Shown here in pieces: positions 17,847-27,172 of a stretch of DNA of 64,000 nt (within the stretch, counting starts at the first letter, position 1; each line of letters begins with the position of its first letter). Both the position numbers and the translations under genes were made by a program. The notes under the pieces were generated by a model that was not told the DNA's origin, did no database searches, and worked only from the letters and a program-made list of their open reading frames with translations. Source of the stretch: Massilia varians (GTDB taxonomy: Bacteria; Pseudomonadota; Gammaproteobacteria; Burkholderiales; Burkholderiaceae_D); contig NZ_AP026966.1 of NCBI RefSeq assembly GCF_027923905.1, positions 4,837,001 to 4,901,000 on the forward strand. The letters are read 5' to 3'.

Positions 17847-17970
17847 GTAGGGTGGACGGGGGAGAAGAGTCCAGTGGACTGTTCTCCCGTCCGCGCGTTC
17901 AGCTCACGCTTGCACTGCGGCTGCGCATGGACCGGTTGAACGCGCGGTCGGCGGAGCCGACCACCCTACG
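17847..17970. repeat. GTAGGGTGG...CCACCCTAC intergenic repeat (pepN-fbp spacer)
   Basis: The spacer begins with GTAGGGTGGACGG (17847-17859) and ends with CCACCCTACG (17961-17970), inverted to each other. Inside are further stems, such as GTCGGC-GGA-GCCGAC and a GGGAGAA/TTCTCCC pair. It is the longest member of a family also seen at 21485, 43510 and, degenerate, at 40633 and 54621. Confidence 0.65.
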
Positions 17971-17971
17971 T

Positions 17972-20617
17972 TTAATTGGCGAGCGCCTTGGTGACGATCT
18001 CGCGCACGTCGTTCGACAGCCGCTGCTGCCCCGCCACCTGCTGCAGCGCCGTCTTCATGTGCTGCTGCAGTGCCGGGGTGTAGCGGCGCCAGCGGTCCAT
18101 GGCGCGCGCCAGGCGCGCCGCGACCTGCGGGTTGAGCGCGTCGAGCAGGGTCACGTGCTCGGCCCAGAACAGGTAGCCGCTGCCGTTCGGCGCGTGGAAC
18201 TCGACCGGGTTGCTCATGCAATAAGTCGCGACCAGGCTGCGCGCGCGGTTCGGGTTGCGCAGGTTGAAGGCCGGGTGGCGCATCAGCTCGCGTATCTTGG
18301 CGATGTCGGTGGTCGGCGCTGCGGCCTGCATGGCGAACCACTTGTCGACCACCAGCGCTTCGCCCTGGAACTCCTCGTAGAAGCGTTCCAGCTCGGCTTG
18401 CGCCTGGGGCGCCCGGGCATGGATCAGGGCGCTGAGGCTCGCCGCGCGGTCGGTCATGTTGTCGGCGTTCTGGCACTGGCGCAGCGCCAGCGCGATGGTC
18501 TCTTCGTCGGGCGCCGCGTTCAGGTAGGACAGCGCCAGGTTCTTGAGGGCGCGCTTGCCGGCGGACTGCGCATCCGGGCTGTAGGGACCGGGGGTCTGGT
18601 TGGCCTCGTACTGGGCCAGCAGTTCGCTGCGCAAGCGTGCGCCGATGTTGGCGCGCATGAACTGGCGCGCCATGTGCACGGCCAGCGGATCGACGGTGTC
18701 GAGCTGCTCGGCGATCATGGTTTCGGTCGGCAGCAGCAGCGCCTGCTCGCGGAAGGCCGGGTCGAGCGACTCGTCGGTCAGCATCCTGCGCATCGCCTCG
18801 ATGAAGGTATCGTCCAGGCTCAGGCGGCTGGATACCGGCGCCTCGCCGGTGAGCTTGAGCAGGCGGCCCATCGCCAGGCGCTGCCCCGCCTCCCAGCGGT
18901 TGACCGGGTCGGCATCAAAGCTGAACAGGTGCAGCAGGTCGCTGTCGCTGTAGCCGTGCTGCAGGATCACCGGCGCCGAGAAGTCGCGCAGGACCGAGGG
19001 CACCGGCTGCTCCTTCACGTTCGAGAAGACGAAGGTCTGCTCGGCTTGCGTCAACTCGAGCACGGCGGTGGTGCCGCATTCCTCGCCATCGATCACCAGC
19101 GGCATGTCATTGCCCTCGCGGTCCAGCAGGCCGATCGCCACCGGGATGTGGAAAGGCTTTTTCTCCGGCTGGCCCGGGGTCGGCGGGCAGGACTGGTAGA
19201 AGGTGATGCCATAGGTTTGCGCCCCTTCGTCGTAGCACGCCTCGAAGCGCAGCTGCGGCGTGCCGGCCTGGTCGTACCAGCGCTCGAACTGGGTCAGGTC
19301 GCGGCCGTTGGCGTCGGCCATCGCCTGGCGGAAGTCGTCGCAGGTAACGGCCTGGCCGTCGTGGCGCTCGAAATACAGGTCCATGCCCTTGCGGAAGCCT
19401 TCCACGCCCAGCAGGGTCTGGTACATGCGCACCACTTCCGCCCCCTTCTCGTACACGGTGACGGTATAGAAATTGTTAATCTCTACAAACGAGTCGGGAC
19501 GTACCGGGTGGGCCATCGGTCCGGCGTCCTCGGGGAACTGGGCCTGGCGCAGGGTATGCACCTGGTCGATGCGGGTGACCGCGCGGCCGGTGCTGGTTCC
19601 GATCATGTCGGCGGTGAATTCCTGGTCGCGGAATACCGTCAGGCCTTCCTTGAGCGAGAGCTGGAACCAGTCGCGGCAGGTGACGCGGTTGCCGGTCCAG
19701 TTGTGGAAGTACTCGTGCGCCACCACCGCCTCGATGCCCTGGAAATCGATGTCGGTGGCCACGCGCGGATTGGCCAGCACGAACTTGATGTTGAAGATGT
19801 TCAGGCCCTTGTTTTCCATCGCGCCCATGTTGAAGTCGCTGGTAGCGACGATCATGAAGCGGTCCAGGTCGAGTTCCAGCCCGTAGCGCTCCTCGTCCCA
19901 GCGGATGCTGTTCTTGAGCGACTGCATCGCGTAGTCGGTCTTGTCGAGGTTGCCCTCTTCGACCCACACCTGCAGCAGGGCGTCGCGGCCGTCGGCCAGG
20001 CGGAAGGTCTCTTCCTGGCAGACCAGGCGGGCGGCGACCAGCGCGAACAGGTAGGACGGCTTCTTGAATGGGTCTTCCCACTTGGCATAGTGGCGGCCGT
20101 CGCCCAGTTCGCCTTCTTCGAGCAGATTGCCGTTGGAGAGCAGCACCGGATAGCGTTCCTTGTCGGCGCGCAGCATGACCGTGTACTTGGCCATCACGTC
20201 CGGACGGTCCGGGAAATAGGTGATGCGGCGGAAGCCTTCCGCCTCGCACTGGGTGAAGAAGTTGCCGTTCGAGGTGTACAGGCCGCTCAGCGTGGTGTTC
20301 TGCTCCGGCACGCACACGGTCTCGATCTCGAGGGTGGCTTCTTCCGGCGCGTTCGGGATCGTGAGCAGGTTGCCGTTGATCGCGTAGTCGCGCTCTTCCA
20401 GCAGGCGGCCGTTCAGGCGCAGCGCCACCAGTTCGATGTCTTCTCCGTAGAGTTCGATCTCGCGCTGGGCGCTGTCGGGATTGCGGCGCACCGTCATCCG
20501 GTTGGCGACGACAGTACGGGCAGGGTCGAGGTCGAAGCCAAGCTCAACAGTTTCCACGAGGTAGCTCGGCGGGGTATAGTCACTCCGGTAAATCGTCAGG
20601 GGCGTATCGGTGCGCAT
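17972..20617 (-). CDS. pepN: Aminopeptidase N (M1 family)
   Basis: An 881-aa protein, close to the ~870 aa of E. coli PepN. It removes N-terminal residues from peptides in the cytoplasm (no signal peptide). GAMEN is at 265-269 and the zinc site HEYFH at 301-305 with Glu324 in SLKEG. The start ATG at 20617 gives the usual opening MRTDTPLTIYRSDYTPP; the frame is open far upstream, but that extension runs antisense through the divergent lipoprotein gene. It is unrelated in recent ancestry to the two exported M1 peptidases at the left end of the window. Confidence 0.97.
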   Translation of the reverse strand: MRTDTPLTIYRSDYTPPSYLVETVELGFDLDPARTVVANRMTVRRNPDSAQREIELYGEDIELVALRLNGRLLEERDYAINGNLLTIPNAPEEATLEIETVCVPEQNTTLSGLYTSNGNFFTQCEAEGFRRITYFPDRPDVMAKYTVMLRADKERYPVLLSNGNLLEEGELGDGRHYAKWEDPFKKPSYLFALVAARLVCQEETFRLADGRDALLQVWVEEGNLDKTDYAMQSLKNSIRWDEERYGLELDLDRFMIVATSDFNMGAMENKGLNIFNIKFVLANPRVATDIDFQGIEAVVAHEYFHNWTGNRVTCRDWFQLSLKEGLTVFRDQEFTADMIGTSTGRAVTRIDQVHTLRQAQFPEDAGPMAHPVRPDSFVEINNFYTVTVYEKGAEVVRMYQTLLGVEGFRKGMDLYFERHDGQAVTCDDFRQAMADANGRDLTQFERWYDQAGTPQLRFEACYDEGAQTYGITFYQSCPPTPGQPEKKPFHIPVAIGLLDREGNDMPLVIDGEECGTTAVLELTQAEQTFVFSNVKEQPVPSVLRDFSAPVILQHGYSDSDLLHLFSFDADPVNRWEAGQRLAMGRLLKLTGEAPVSSRLSLDDTFIEAMRRMLTDESLDPAFREQALLLPTETMIAEQLDTVDPLAVHMARQFMRANIGARLRSELLAQYEANQTPGPYSPDAQSAGKRALKNLALSYLNAAPDEETIALALRQCQNADNMTDRAASLSALIHARAPQAQAELERFYEEFQGEALVVDKWFAMQAAAPTTDIAKIRELMRHPAFNLRNPNRARSLVATYCMSNPVEFHAPNGSGYLFWAEHVTLLDALNPQVAARLARAMDRWRRYTPALQQHMKTALQQVAGQQRLSNDVREIVTKALAN

Positions 20618-20812
20618 AGGAAGTCCGCAAAAGGCAAGGGTTGTGGATCGTACTGAAGTGCTTATTCTACCAACAAGATTTCGGGGCACCCGCACCATAC
20701 CCCGTGTATCGGAATGTGCACGCGGTAACTGCGTGTAAATAAATTGTCCGAGCTGCTGAACAGAAGATAATCTACAGGATAGGAAAAGTCCGAATTGATG
20801 AGGGAGATAGCA

Positions 20813-21478
20813 ATGAAACGCCTGATGATCGCCGCCGGAGCCGCGCTCGCGCTGCTGCTGACCGGGTGCGCCACCACGATCCGCAGCGACGTCACCACCT
20901 TTCACCAGTGGCCGGCGCAGATCGAGGACAAGAGTTACGTGTTCGAGGCGCCGCCGGCCGCCGACGACACGCTGGAATACCGCGCCTACCAGGATCTGGT
21001 GCGCGGCCAGCTGGCGCGCCTGGGGTTCCGCGACGCTGTCGACAGCAAACCGGCGCTGACGGTGTCGATGCGCTTCTCCACCACCGAAGTGCCGGTGCGC
21101 GTGGTCGAGCCGATCACGCCTTTCGCCCACCCGTTCGCTTCGCCGTTCTACCGCCCCTACTACCACCCGGCGCGGCGTTTCGGCTACCGCGGCCTGCACC
21201 GGCCCTACTGGGGCGGCTTCTACACCAGCCCGTTCTACGATCCGTTCTGGAGCCCGGCCTACCAGGTCTCGATCGAGCACCGCTACCGCCGCGAACTGCA
21301 GGTCGGGATCAAGTCGGCCAGCGACGGCAAGCGCCTGTTCGACGTCACCGTGCACAACACCAGCCGCGAGCTGTCGACCCCGGCGCTGATGCCGGCGCTG
21401 GTGCAGAGCGCCTTCGAAGGCTTCCCGGGGCCGTCGGGCGTGGCGCGCAGGGTGGAGCTGAAGCAGCAGAACGGCTAG
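20813..21478 (+). CDS. DUF4136 family lipoprotein
   Basis: A 221-aa protein with a type II signal peptide; lipobox LLTGC with Cys19 as the lipidation site. The mature part has the DUF4136 pattern (DVTTFHQWP, then YRAYQDLVRGQLARLGF), plus a His/Tyr/Pro/Gly-rich middle (FYRPYYHPARRFGY) and the end region LVQSAFEGFPG. Start ATG at 20813 chosen because GGGAGA precedes it; an upstream in-frame ATG at 20795 is less likely. Envelope lipoprotein of unknown function, divergent from pepN. Confidence 0.85.
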   Translation: MKRLMIAAGAALALLLTGCATTIRSDVTTFHQWPAQIEDKSYVFEAPPAADDTLEYRAYQDLVRGQLARLGFRDAVDSKPALTVSMRFSTTEVPVRVVEPITPFAHPFASPFYRPYYHPARRFGYRGLHRPYWGGFYTSPFYDPFWSPAYQVSIEHRYRRELQVGIKSASDGKRLFDVTVHNTSRELSTPALMPALVQSAFEGFPGPSGVARRVELKQQNG

Positions 21479-21484
21479 CAGACT

Positions 21485-21510
21485 GTGGACGGCTTCGCCG
21501 TCCACCCTAC
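21485..21510. repeat. GTGGACGGC-TTC-GCCGTCCAC CCTAC repeat
   Basis: Perfect 9-bp inverted repeat with a 3-nt loop followed by CCTAC; core member of the GTAGGGTGGACGG family. It lies between convergent genes, and its CTA provides the stop codon of the 40-aa ORF on the minus strand. Confidence 0.75.
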
Positions 21511-21629
21511 GAGAAGTAGGCCTCCGAGCCGACCGTGATCGCCACGATCAGCACCAGCGCGAACGCCAGCACGACCAGCAGCCGCCCAAATTTCGGCGAC
21601 CCATTGTCTTCCTTGCCGGTGTCGCTCAT
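21507..21629 (-). CDS. Small 40-aa single-pass membrane protein
   Basis: ATG at 21629 overlaps the stop of the quinone oxidoreductase (ATGA), so it is probably translated by coupling. The 40 residues are a charged N-terminus (MSDTGKEDNGSPKFGR), one hydrophobic helix (LLVVLAFALVLIVAITV) and a short tail, i.e. a small inner-membrane protein. The stop codon falls inside the GTAGGGTGGACGG-type repeat, so insertion of the repeat may have trimmed or created the C-terminus. I do not recognise a family. Confidence 0.6.
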   Translation of the reverse strand: MSDTGKEDNGSPKFGRLLVVLAFALVLIVAITVGSEAYFS

Positions 21630-22603
21630 GGCAGCAGCACCGTCGAGCCGGTCGTGCGGCGCCCCTCCAGCGCCCGGTGCGCCTCGGCCGCCTCGCGCAG
21701 CGGGAAACGCTGCTTGACCTCGATTCTCACCTTGCCACTTTCCACCATCTCGAACAGGTCCGCCGCCATCGCCTCCAGTTCCGGACGGGTGCCGGCATAG
21801 GCGAACAGGGTCGGGCGCGTGATGTACAGCGAGCCGCGCGAGGCCAGTTCGCTCAAGGCGAAGGGCGGCACCGCGCCCGACGCATTGCCGAAGCTGACCA
21901 TCAGGCCGCGCGGCTGCAGGCAGTCGAGCGAACGGATGAAGGTGTCCTTGCCGACCGAGTCGTAAACCACCGGCACCCTGGCGCCATCGGTAATCTCCAG
22001 CACACGCTGCACTACGTCTTCGGTGTTGTAGTTGATGACGTGGGCCGCTCCGTGGGCGCGCGCCAGTTCCGCCTTTTCCTCGGAGCCGACGGTGCCGATC
22101 AGGTTCACGCCGAGCGCCTTGGCCCACTGGCAGGCGATCAGCCCGACGCCGCCCGCCGCCGCGTGGAACAGGATGGTCTGGCCCGGCTCCAGGCGGTAGG
22201 TCTGGCGGAACAGGTACTGCACCGTCAGACCCTGCAGCATCATGGCCGCCCCCTGCTCGAAGGAAATCGCATCCGGCAGGCGCACCAGCATATTGGCCGG
22301 CATGACGCGCGCCTCGCTGTAGGCGCCCGCCGGGCCGCCGGCATAGGCGACGCGGTCGCCCGGCGCCACGTGGGTGACGCCCTCGCCCACCGCCTCGACC
22401 ACGCCGGCGCCTTCCTGGCCCAGGCCGGACGGCAGCGCCATCTTGTACAGGCCGGTGCGGTAATAGGTGTCGATGTAGTTCAGGCCGATCGCGTGGTGGC
22501 GCACGCGCGCTTCGCCCGGGCCCGGTTCGCCGACCTCGACGTCCACGTACTCGAGCACTTCGGGGCCGCCGGTGGCGGCGATGCGGATGGCTTTGACCAG
22601 CAT
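21626..22603 (-). CDS. Quinone oxidoreductase (zinc-independent MDR family)
   Basis: About 325 aa. It has a GroES-like N-terminal half and the NADPH Rossmann motif HAAAGGVGLIACQWAKALG; the Cys/His zinc ligands of alcohol dehydrogenases are absent, as in QOR (NADPH:quinone reductase). The start is ATG at 22603 with GGAG 6 nt upstream; an in-frame GTG at 22615 with AGGAG is nearly as good and would add four residues. It begins about 20 bp after mgsA and ends overlapping the 40-aa membrane protein. EamA, mgsA, qor and the small ORF look like one operon. Confidence 0.92.
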   Translation of the reverse strand: MLVKAIRIAATGGPEVLEYVDVEVGEPGPGEARVRHHAIGLNYIDTYYRTGLYKMALPSGLGQEGAGVVEAVGEGVTHVAPGDRVAYAGGPAGAYSEARVMPANMLVRLPDAISFEQGAAMMLQGLTVQYLFRQTYRLEPGQTILFHAAAGGVGLIACQWAKALGVNLIGTVGSEEKAELARAHGAAHVINYNTEDVVQRVLEITDGARVPVVYDSVGKDTFIRSLDCLQPRGLMVSFGNASGAVPPFALSELASRGSLYITRPTLFAYAGTRPELEAMAADLFEMVESGKVRIEVKQRFPLREAAEAHRALEGRRTTGSTVLLP

Positions 22604-22625
22604 GGGGTTCTCCACATGCGTCTCC

Positions 22626-23033
22626 TCAGGCGCGCGCGCGCATCAGTTGCGACAGCACCAGGCGCGCGGTCGAGACGTTGGTGGCGCAGGCGATGTCGTG
22701 CACGTCGCAGGCGCGTACCAGGGCGTTGATGTCGGGTTCGTGCGGCTGCGGCGTCATCGGGTCGCGCAGGAAGATCACGCAGTCGATCTCGCCCTGCACC
22801 AGCTGGGCGCCGATCTGCAGGTCGCCGCCGACCGGGCCGGAATGCTTGCGCTCGACCGTGAGCCCGAGCTCGTTGGCCAGGCGGCCGCCGGTGGTGCCGG
22901 TGGCCGAGAGCGTGCAGCCCTTGAGGAAGTCGAGGTACTCGCCTGCGAGGGTGATCATGTCGTCCTTCTTCCTGTCGTGCGCGATCAGTGCAATCCGGGG
23001 CTTCAACTGCGGTGGCTTGGTCATTGTCGTCAT
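22626..23033 (-). CDS. mgsA: Methylglyoxal synthase
   Basis: A 135-aa enzyme turning dihydroxyacetone phosphate into methylglyoxal and phosphate, a bypass of lower glycolysis. The active-site block SGPVGGD with catalytic Asp71, [11 protein letters not shown], and CATN near the end are all present. ATG at 23033 overlaps the stop of the EamA gene (ATGA). The neighbouring NADPH oxidoreductase could help detoxify reactive carbonyls, but that is inference from proximity. Confidence 0.96.
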   Translation of the reverse strand: MTTMTKPPQLKPRIALIAHDRKKDDMITLAGEYLDFLKGCTLSATGTTGGRLANELGLTVERKHSGPVGGDLQIGAQLVQGEIDCVIFLRDPMTPQPHEPDINALVRACDVHDIACATNVSTARLVLSQLMRARA

Positions 23034-23950
23034 TTTTTTAGCGAGAGAGAATAGATCCCCACAAGCACGAGACCGGTGCCGGCCAGCTGGACGCCCGTTA
23101 CCGGCTCGCCGAGGATCAGCGCGCCGAGGAACAGCGTCGATACCGGTCCGATCATCCCGGCCTGCGAGGCGGTCGCGGCGCCGATGCGCTGGACCGCGGC
23201 CATGGTCATGAACACGGGGAAGATCGTACAGAATACCCCATTCACCAGCGACAGCCAGTATACCTCCGCCGGCTGCACCAGCATGCTCGCCGGGCGCAGC
23301 AGGAAGAACTGGGCGATGCAGGCCGCGCTCGACACGCACATCGCGTAGGCCACCAGGCGCAGCGAGCCGATGCGGCTGACCATCTCGCCGGTGCCGAGCA
23401 GGTAGACGGCATACGAGATGGCCGAGCCCAGCACCAGCAGCGAGCCCAGGATGGCACTGCCCGAACCGCCCGCCAGGTCGTGCACGAACACCAGCAGGAT
23501 GCCGCAATAGGCCAGACCCAGGGCCGCCCACTGCGCCCCGCTGACGCGCCGCTTGAAGATCATCACGTTCGCCAGCAACACGAAGGTCGGGGTCAGGAAC
23601 AGGATCAGCCGCTCGAGCCCCACCGAGATGTGCTGCAGGCCGAGAAAGTCGAGGTAGCTCGACAGGTAGTAGCCGAGCAGGCCCAGCACGACGATGCGCC
23701 AGCGGTCCTGCTTCGACAGCGGCGGCTGGGTCCGCATCTTCCAGAGCGCGACAGCGGCGAACACCGGAAGCGAGAACAGCATTCTGAACGCGATCAAAGT
23801 GACTGCATCGATGTGGTAGCGATACAGCAGTTTCGCGACGATGGCCTTAGTGGAAAACAGGACGGCGCCTGCGACGGCGATCGACAGGCCGGCGACGAGG
23901 GCGGCACGTGGTAAAGGAGCAGCAGGATTGACGGGGACGCTTTCGTTCAT
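23030..23950 (-). CDS. EamA/DMT-family transporter
   Basis: A 306-aa inner-membrane protein with ten hydrophobic helices in two EamA repeats, typical of metabolite exporters of the drug/metabolite superfamily. It is the first gene of the operon with mgsA. TACAAT occurs only 6 nt before the ATG and no Shine-Dalgarno is visible, so the mRNA may be leaderless. Substrate unknown. Confidence 0.9.
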   Translation of the reverse strand: MNESVPVNPAAPLPRAALVAGLSIAVAGAVLFSTKAIVAKLLYRYHIDAVTLIAFRMLFSLPVFAAVALWKMRTQPPLSKQDRWRIVVLGLLGYYLSSYLDFLGLQHISVGLERLILFLTPTFVLLANVMIFKRRVSGAQWAALGLAYCGILLVFVHDLAGGSGSAILGSLLVLGSAISYAVYLLGTGEMVSRIGSLRLVAYAMCVSSAACIAQFFLLRPASMLVQPAEVYWLSLVNGVFCTIFPVFMTMAAVQRIGAATASQAGMIGPVSTLFLGALILGEPVTGVQLAGTGLVLVGIYSLSLKK

Positions 23951-24068
23951 CCGACGATTGTACGGGGCTTCGCCCGGGCTCGCTGGAGGCGGACCGGACG
24001 GCGACTAGGAACGCCGCCGGCGCGGCGCTGTCGAACAGCGCACATCAACCATATCGAGGAGAGACCGA

Positions 24069-24167
24069 ATGACGAACTCGTCAAATCATCGCAGGGTCCG
24101 CCACCGGGCGGACGCAAGCTTCGTGCACGCAGCCGCCCTGCCTGCCCGGCGCGGGAGCCGCCAATGA
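24069..24167 (+). CDS. 32-codon ORF coupled to DUF2182 gene (possible leader peptide)
   Basis: ATG at 24069 has a strong Shine-Dalgarno (GAGGAG, 7 nt upstream), and the TGA overlaps the ATG of the DUF2182 gene (ATGA). The predicted product is basic (nine Arg) without a membrane helix and resembles no family I know. It could be a coupling leader for the membrane protein or the remnant of a longer gene; DUF2182 genes often sit beside a DUF1326 gene, which is missing here. Confidence 0.4.
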   Translation: MTNSSNHRRVRHRADASFVHAAALPARRGSRQ

Positions 24168-24934
24168 GCCTGTCCGGCATCGATGAACGTCTCGGGAGTC
24201 CGGTCGCGCTCGGCCTGGCCTGGATGGCCCTGCTCGCCTGCGCCTGCTTTGCCCCCTTCGTTTTCCAGGGTGGGGGGATGCCCCTGCCCCTGTCCGGGGT
24301 GTCCTCCCTGCCTCCGCCGGCGCCGCTGCGCGCCACCGAATTGATGCTGCTGTTCGCGATGTGGACCGGCCTGTGCGTGGCCGTGATGCTGCCCGCCGCG
24401 GCCGGCGCCCTGTTCGTCTACCTGCGGGTCGCGCGCCGCCGTGCGGGCGTGCGCTGGCCGCGCCTGTCGACCGCCCTGTTCGCGCTCGGCTGCCTGCTGG
24501 CCTGGACCGGATTCGCGGCGCTGCTCACCCTGCTGCACTGGGCCCTGCACGACGCCGGCTGGCTCGACGCCAGCCTGGGGGCGAACCAGCCGGCCCTGGG
24601 CCTGGCGCTGGTGGCTGCCGGGGCCTGGCAATGGACGCCGGCCAAGCACGCCTGCCTGCAGCACTGCCGGGTGCCGCTGGCCGGCGTACTGGTCGACTGG
24701 CGCGGCGGCGCGCTGGGCGCGCTGTGGCAGGGGGCGGAACACGGGCGCACCTGCCTCGGCTGCTGCTGGCTGCTGGTCCTGCTTCTGCTGGGCGGGGGGC
24801 CGGGCAGCCCGGCCCTGGTCGCGCTGGCGGGACTGCTGGTGCTGGCCGAACTGCGGCTCGACGAGGGCCCGCTGGCCGGCTGCGTGGCCGGGGCGGCGAT
24901 GGTGGCCGGCGGCACCTGGCTGTTGTTTCCATGA
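24164..24934 (+). CDS. DUF2182 family membrane protein
   Basis: A 256-aa protein with about six hydrophobic segments. The DUF2182 core is clear: WQWTPAKHACLQHCR and, ~50 residues later, HGRTCLGCCW, whose His/Cys pairs led to the description as predicted metal-binding membrane proteins. The usual MMxAMMLPS in the first half is altered to GLCVAVMLPAA. GGGAG precedes the start, which also overlaps the small upstream ORF. Function unknown; association with copper or other metals is only suggested by the Cys/His motifs. Confidence 0.82.
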   Translation: MSLSGIDERLGSPVALGLAWMALLACACFAPFVFQGGGMPLPLSGVSSLPPPAPLRATELMLLFAMWTGLCVAVMLPAAAGALFVYLRVARRRAGVRWPRLSTALFALGCLLAWTGFAALLTLLHWALHDAGWLDASLGANQPALGLALVAAGAWQWTPAKHACLQHCRVPLAGVLVDWRGGALGALWQGAEHGRTCLGCCWLLVLLLLGGGPGSPALVALAGLLVLAELRLDEGPLAGCVAGAAMVAGGTWLLFP

Positions 24935-25045
24935 CGATTTGCTCACCATTCCGGGCGATTTTGCAAGGGGGGCCTATGCTAGAATGTCGGCCACTCTTGC
25001 ATACAGGAACCCCGCAGGTTCCATACCGTCTAAGGAACTTTAGAA

Positions 25046-25771
25046 ATGGCTGGACACAGCAAATGGGCCAACATCAAGCATAAGAAAGCCGCCACCGATG
25101 CCAAGCGCGGCAAGATCTGGACGCGCCTCATCAAGGAAATCACCGTGGCTGCGCGCATGGGCGGCAGCGACGTCAACTCGAACCCGCGCCTGCGCCTGGC
25201 GGTCGAGAAGGCGGCCGACGCCAACATGCCGAAGGATAACGTCACCCGCGCGATCCAGCGCGGCGCTGGCGAACTCGAAGGCGTCAACTACGAAGAGATC
25301 CGCTACGAAGGCTACGGCATCGGCGGCGCGGCGATCATCGTCGACTGCCTGACCGACAACCGCGTGCGTACCGTGGCCGAAGTGCGCCACGCCTTCAACA
25401 AATACGGCGGCAACATGGGCACCGAGGGTTCGGTGGCCTTCATGTTCAAGCACGTCGGCCAGTTCCAGTTCGCGCCCGGCGTGGACGAGGACAAGCTCAT
25501 GGAAGCCGCGCTGGAATCCGGCGCCGACGACGTGGTGCAGGACGAGGAAGGCGGCTTCGAAGTGCTGTGCGACCCATTCGCCTATGCAGGCGTGAAGGAA
25601 GCGCTGGAAAAGGCCGGTTTCAAGGCCGAAGTCTCGGAAGTCATCATGAAGCCGGACAACGAAACCGTGCTGACCGGCGAAGACGCCGTCAAGATGCAGA
25701 AGATCCTCGACGCGCTGGAAAACCTGGACGACGTCCAGGATGTCTACACCAACGCTGTCATCGACGAGTAA
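25046..25771 (+). CDS. yebC: YebC/PmpR family protein
   Basis: A 241-aa cytoplasmic protein with the invariant start [20 protein letters not shown] and full family length. Members act as DNA-binding regulators and, for some, as ribosome-associated factors that relieve stalling at proline runs. It heads the conserved block yebC-purD-hemF-nadD-rsfS-rlmH-maf-rng, all on the plus strand. Confidence 0.95.
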   Translation: MAGHSKWANIKHKKAATDAKRGKIWTRLIKEITVAARMGGSDVNSNPRLRLAVEKAADANMPKDNVTRAIQRGAGELEGVNYEEIRYEGYGIGGAAIIVDCLTDNRVRTVAEVRHAFNKYGGNMGTEGSVAFMFKHVGQFQFAPGVDEDKLMEAALESGADDVVQDEEGGFEVLCDPFAYAGVKEALEKAGFKAEVSEVIMKPDNETVLTGEDAVKMQKILDALENLDDVQDVYTNAVIDE

Positions 25772-25848
25772 GCCGCAGCGATCAAGCTGTTGAAAACCGG
25801 CTGGCATGCCAGCCGCCCCCCGTAGCAACCAAGTAGGAACGCGCCCGT

Positions 25849-27114
25849 ATGAAAATCCTCGTAGTCGGCTCTGGCGGCCGTGAACACGCCCTGTCCTGGA
25901 AACTGGCCCAATCGGAGCGTGTCCAGACTGTCTTCGTCGCCCCGGGCAACGGCGGCACCGCCCTCGACGCACGCCTGGTGACCGTCGAGATCACCGATCC
26001 CGCGCTTCTCGCCGACTTCGTCGTGGCCGAAGGCGTCGCCCTGACCCTGGTCGGCCCGGAAGCGCCGCTGGCCGCCGGCATCGTCAACCTGTTCCGCTCG
26101 CGCGGCCTGAAGATCTTCGGGCCGACCAGGGAAGCGGCGCAACTGGAAAGCTCGAAGGACTTCGCCAAGGCCTTCATGCAGCGCCACGGCATCCCCACCG
26201 CGAAGTACCAGAGCTTCTCGGATGCGGCCCTGGCGCACGCCTACATCGACGCCAACGGCGCCCCGATCGTCATCAAGGCCGACGGCCTGGCGGCCGGCAA
26301 GGGCGTGGTGGTGGCGATGACACTTGCTGAAGCTCATTCTGCGGTCGACCACATGCTGTCCGATAACGCCTTCGGCGACGCCGGCGCCCGCATCGTGATC
26401 GAGGAATTCCTGACCGGCGAGGAAGCCAGCTTCATCGTCATGTGCGACGGCAAGAACGTGCTGCCGCTGGCGACCAGCCAGGACCACAAGCGCCTGAAGG
26501 ACGCCGACGAAGGCCCGAACACCGGCGGCATGGGCGCCTATTCCCCTGCCCCGATCGTGACCCCGTCGATGCACGCGCGCGTGATGCGCGAGATCATCAA
26601 CCCGACCATCCAGGGCATGGCCAAGGACGGCATCGTCTTCACCGGCTTCCTGTACGCCGGCCTGATGATCGACAGCGAAGGCAACCCGCGCACGCTGGAA
26701 TTCAACTGCCGCATGGGCGACCCGGAAACGCAGCCGATCATGGCGCGCCTGAAAAGCGATTTCGCCACCGTGCTGGACCACGCCTGCAACGGCACCCTGG
26801 ATGCGGTCGAGCTGGAATGGGACCGCCGCACCGCGGTGGGCGTCGTGATGGCCGCTGCCGGCTATCCGGACAGCCCGCGCAAGGGCGACGTCATCAACGG
26901 CATCCCGGCCGAGACCCCGGAATGCGTCACCTTCCACGCCGGCACGCAACTGGTGGGCGGCAGCCTGCAGACCAGCGGTGGGCGCGTGCTGTGCGTGGTC
27001 GGCCTGGGCGACAGCGTCAAGATGGCGCAGAAGCAGGCCTACGAGACGGTCGAGAAGATCCATTTCAACGGCGCGCAGTACCGCCGCGACATCGGCTGGC
27101 GCGGCCTGAAATAA
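25849..27114 (+). CDS. purD: Phosphoribosylamine--glycine ligase (GARS)
   Basis: A 421-aa ATP-grasp enzyme of purine synthesis joining glycine to 5-phosphoribosylamine. Visible motifs: [13 protein letters not shown] at the N-terminus, [14 protein letters not shown] (ATP-binding), GGMGAYSP and [12 protein letters not shown] (metal-binding). Length is standard. It begins 77 bp after yebC. Confidence 0.98.
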   Translation: MKILVVGSGGREHALSWKLAQSERVQTVFVAPGNGGTALDARLVTVEITDPALLADFVVAEGVALTLVGPEAPLAAGIVNLFRSRGLKIFGPTREAAQLESSKDFAKAFMQRHGIPTAKYQSFSDAALAHAYIDANGAPIVIKADGLAAGKGVVVAMTLAEAHSAVDHMLSDNAFGDAGARIVIEEFLTGEEASFIVMCDGKNVLPLATSQDHKRLKDADEGPNTGGMGAYSPAPIVTPSMHARVMREIINPTIQGMAKDGIVFTGFLYAGLMIDSEGNPRTLEFNCRMGDPETQPIMARLKSDFATVLDHACNGTLDAVELEWDRRTAVGVVMAAAGYPDSPRKGDVINGIPAETPECVTFHAGTQLVGGSLQTSGGRVLCVVGLGDSVKMAQKQAYETVEKIHFNGAQYRRDIGWRGLK

Positions 27115-27121
27115 GACCACC

Positions 27122-27163
27122 GCCGGCGGCGGGTGTACAATCTGCGCATTTTTCGCCGCCGGC
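27122..27163. other. Inverted repeat enclosing TACAAT upstream of hemF
   Basis: GCCGGCGGCG (27122-27131) and CGCCGCCGGC (27154-27163) are perfect 10-bp arms around a 22-nt loop that contains TACAAT (a -10-like hexamer) and TTTTT. It may act as a purD terminator, a hemF promoter, or both. Confidence 0.4.
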
Positions 27164-27172
27164 CCTGAACGC

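Noticed and set aside
16754..20656. A 1300-codon plus-strand open frame
   Set aside because: It is antisense to fbp and pepN, which have intact motifs; high GC leaves long stop-free shadow frames.
17972..21505. Extended pepN start at ~21505
   Set aside because: The extra 296 codons are antisense to the DUF4136 lipoprotein; ATG 20617 gives the usual PepN N-terminus.
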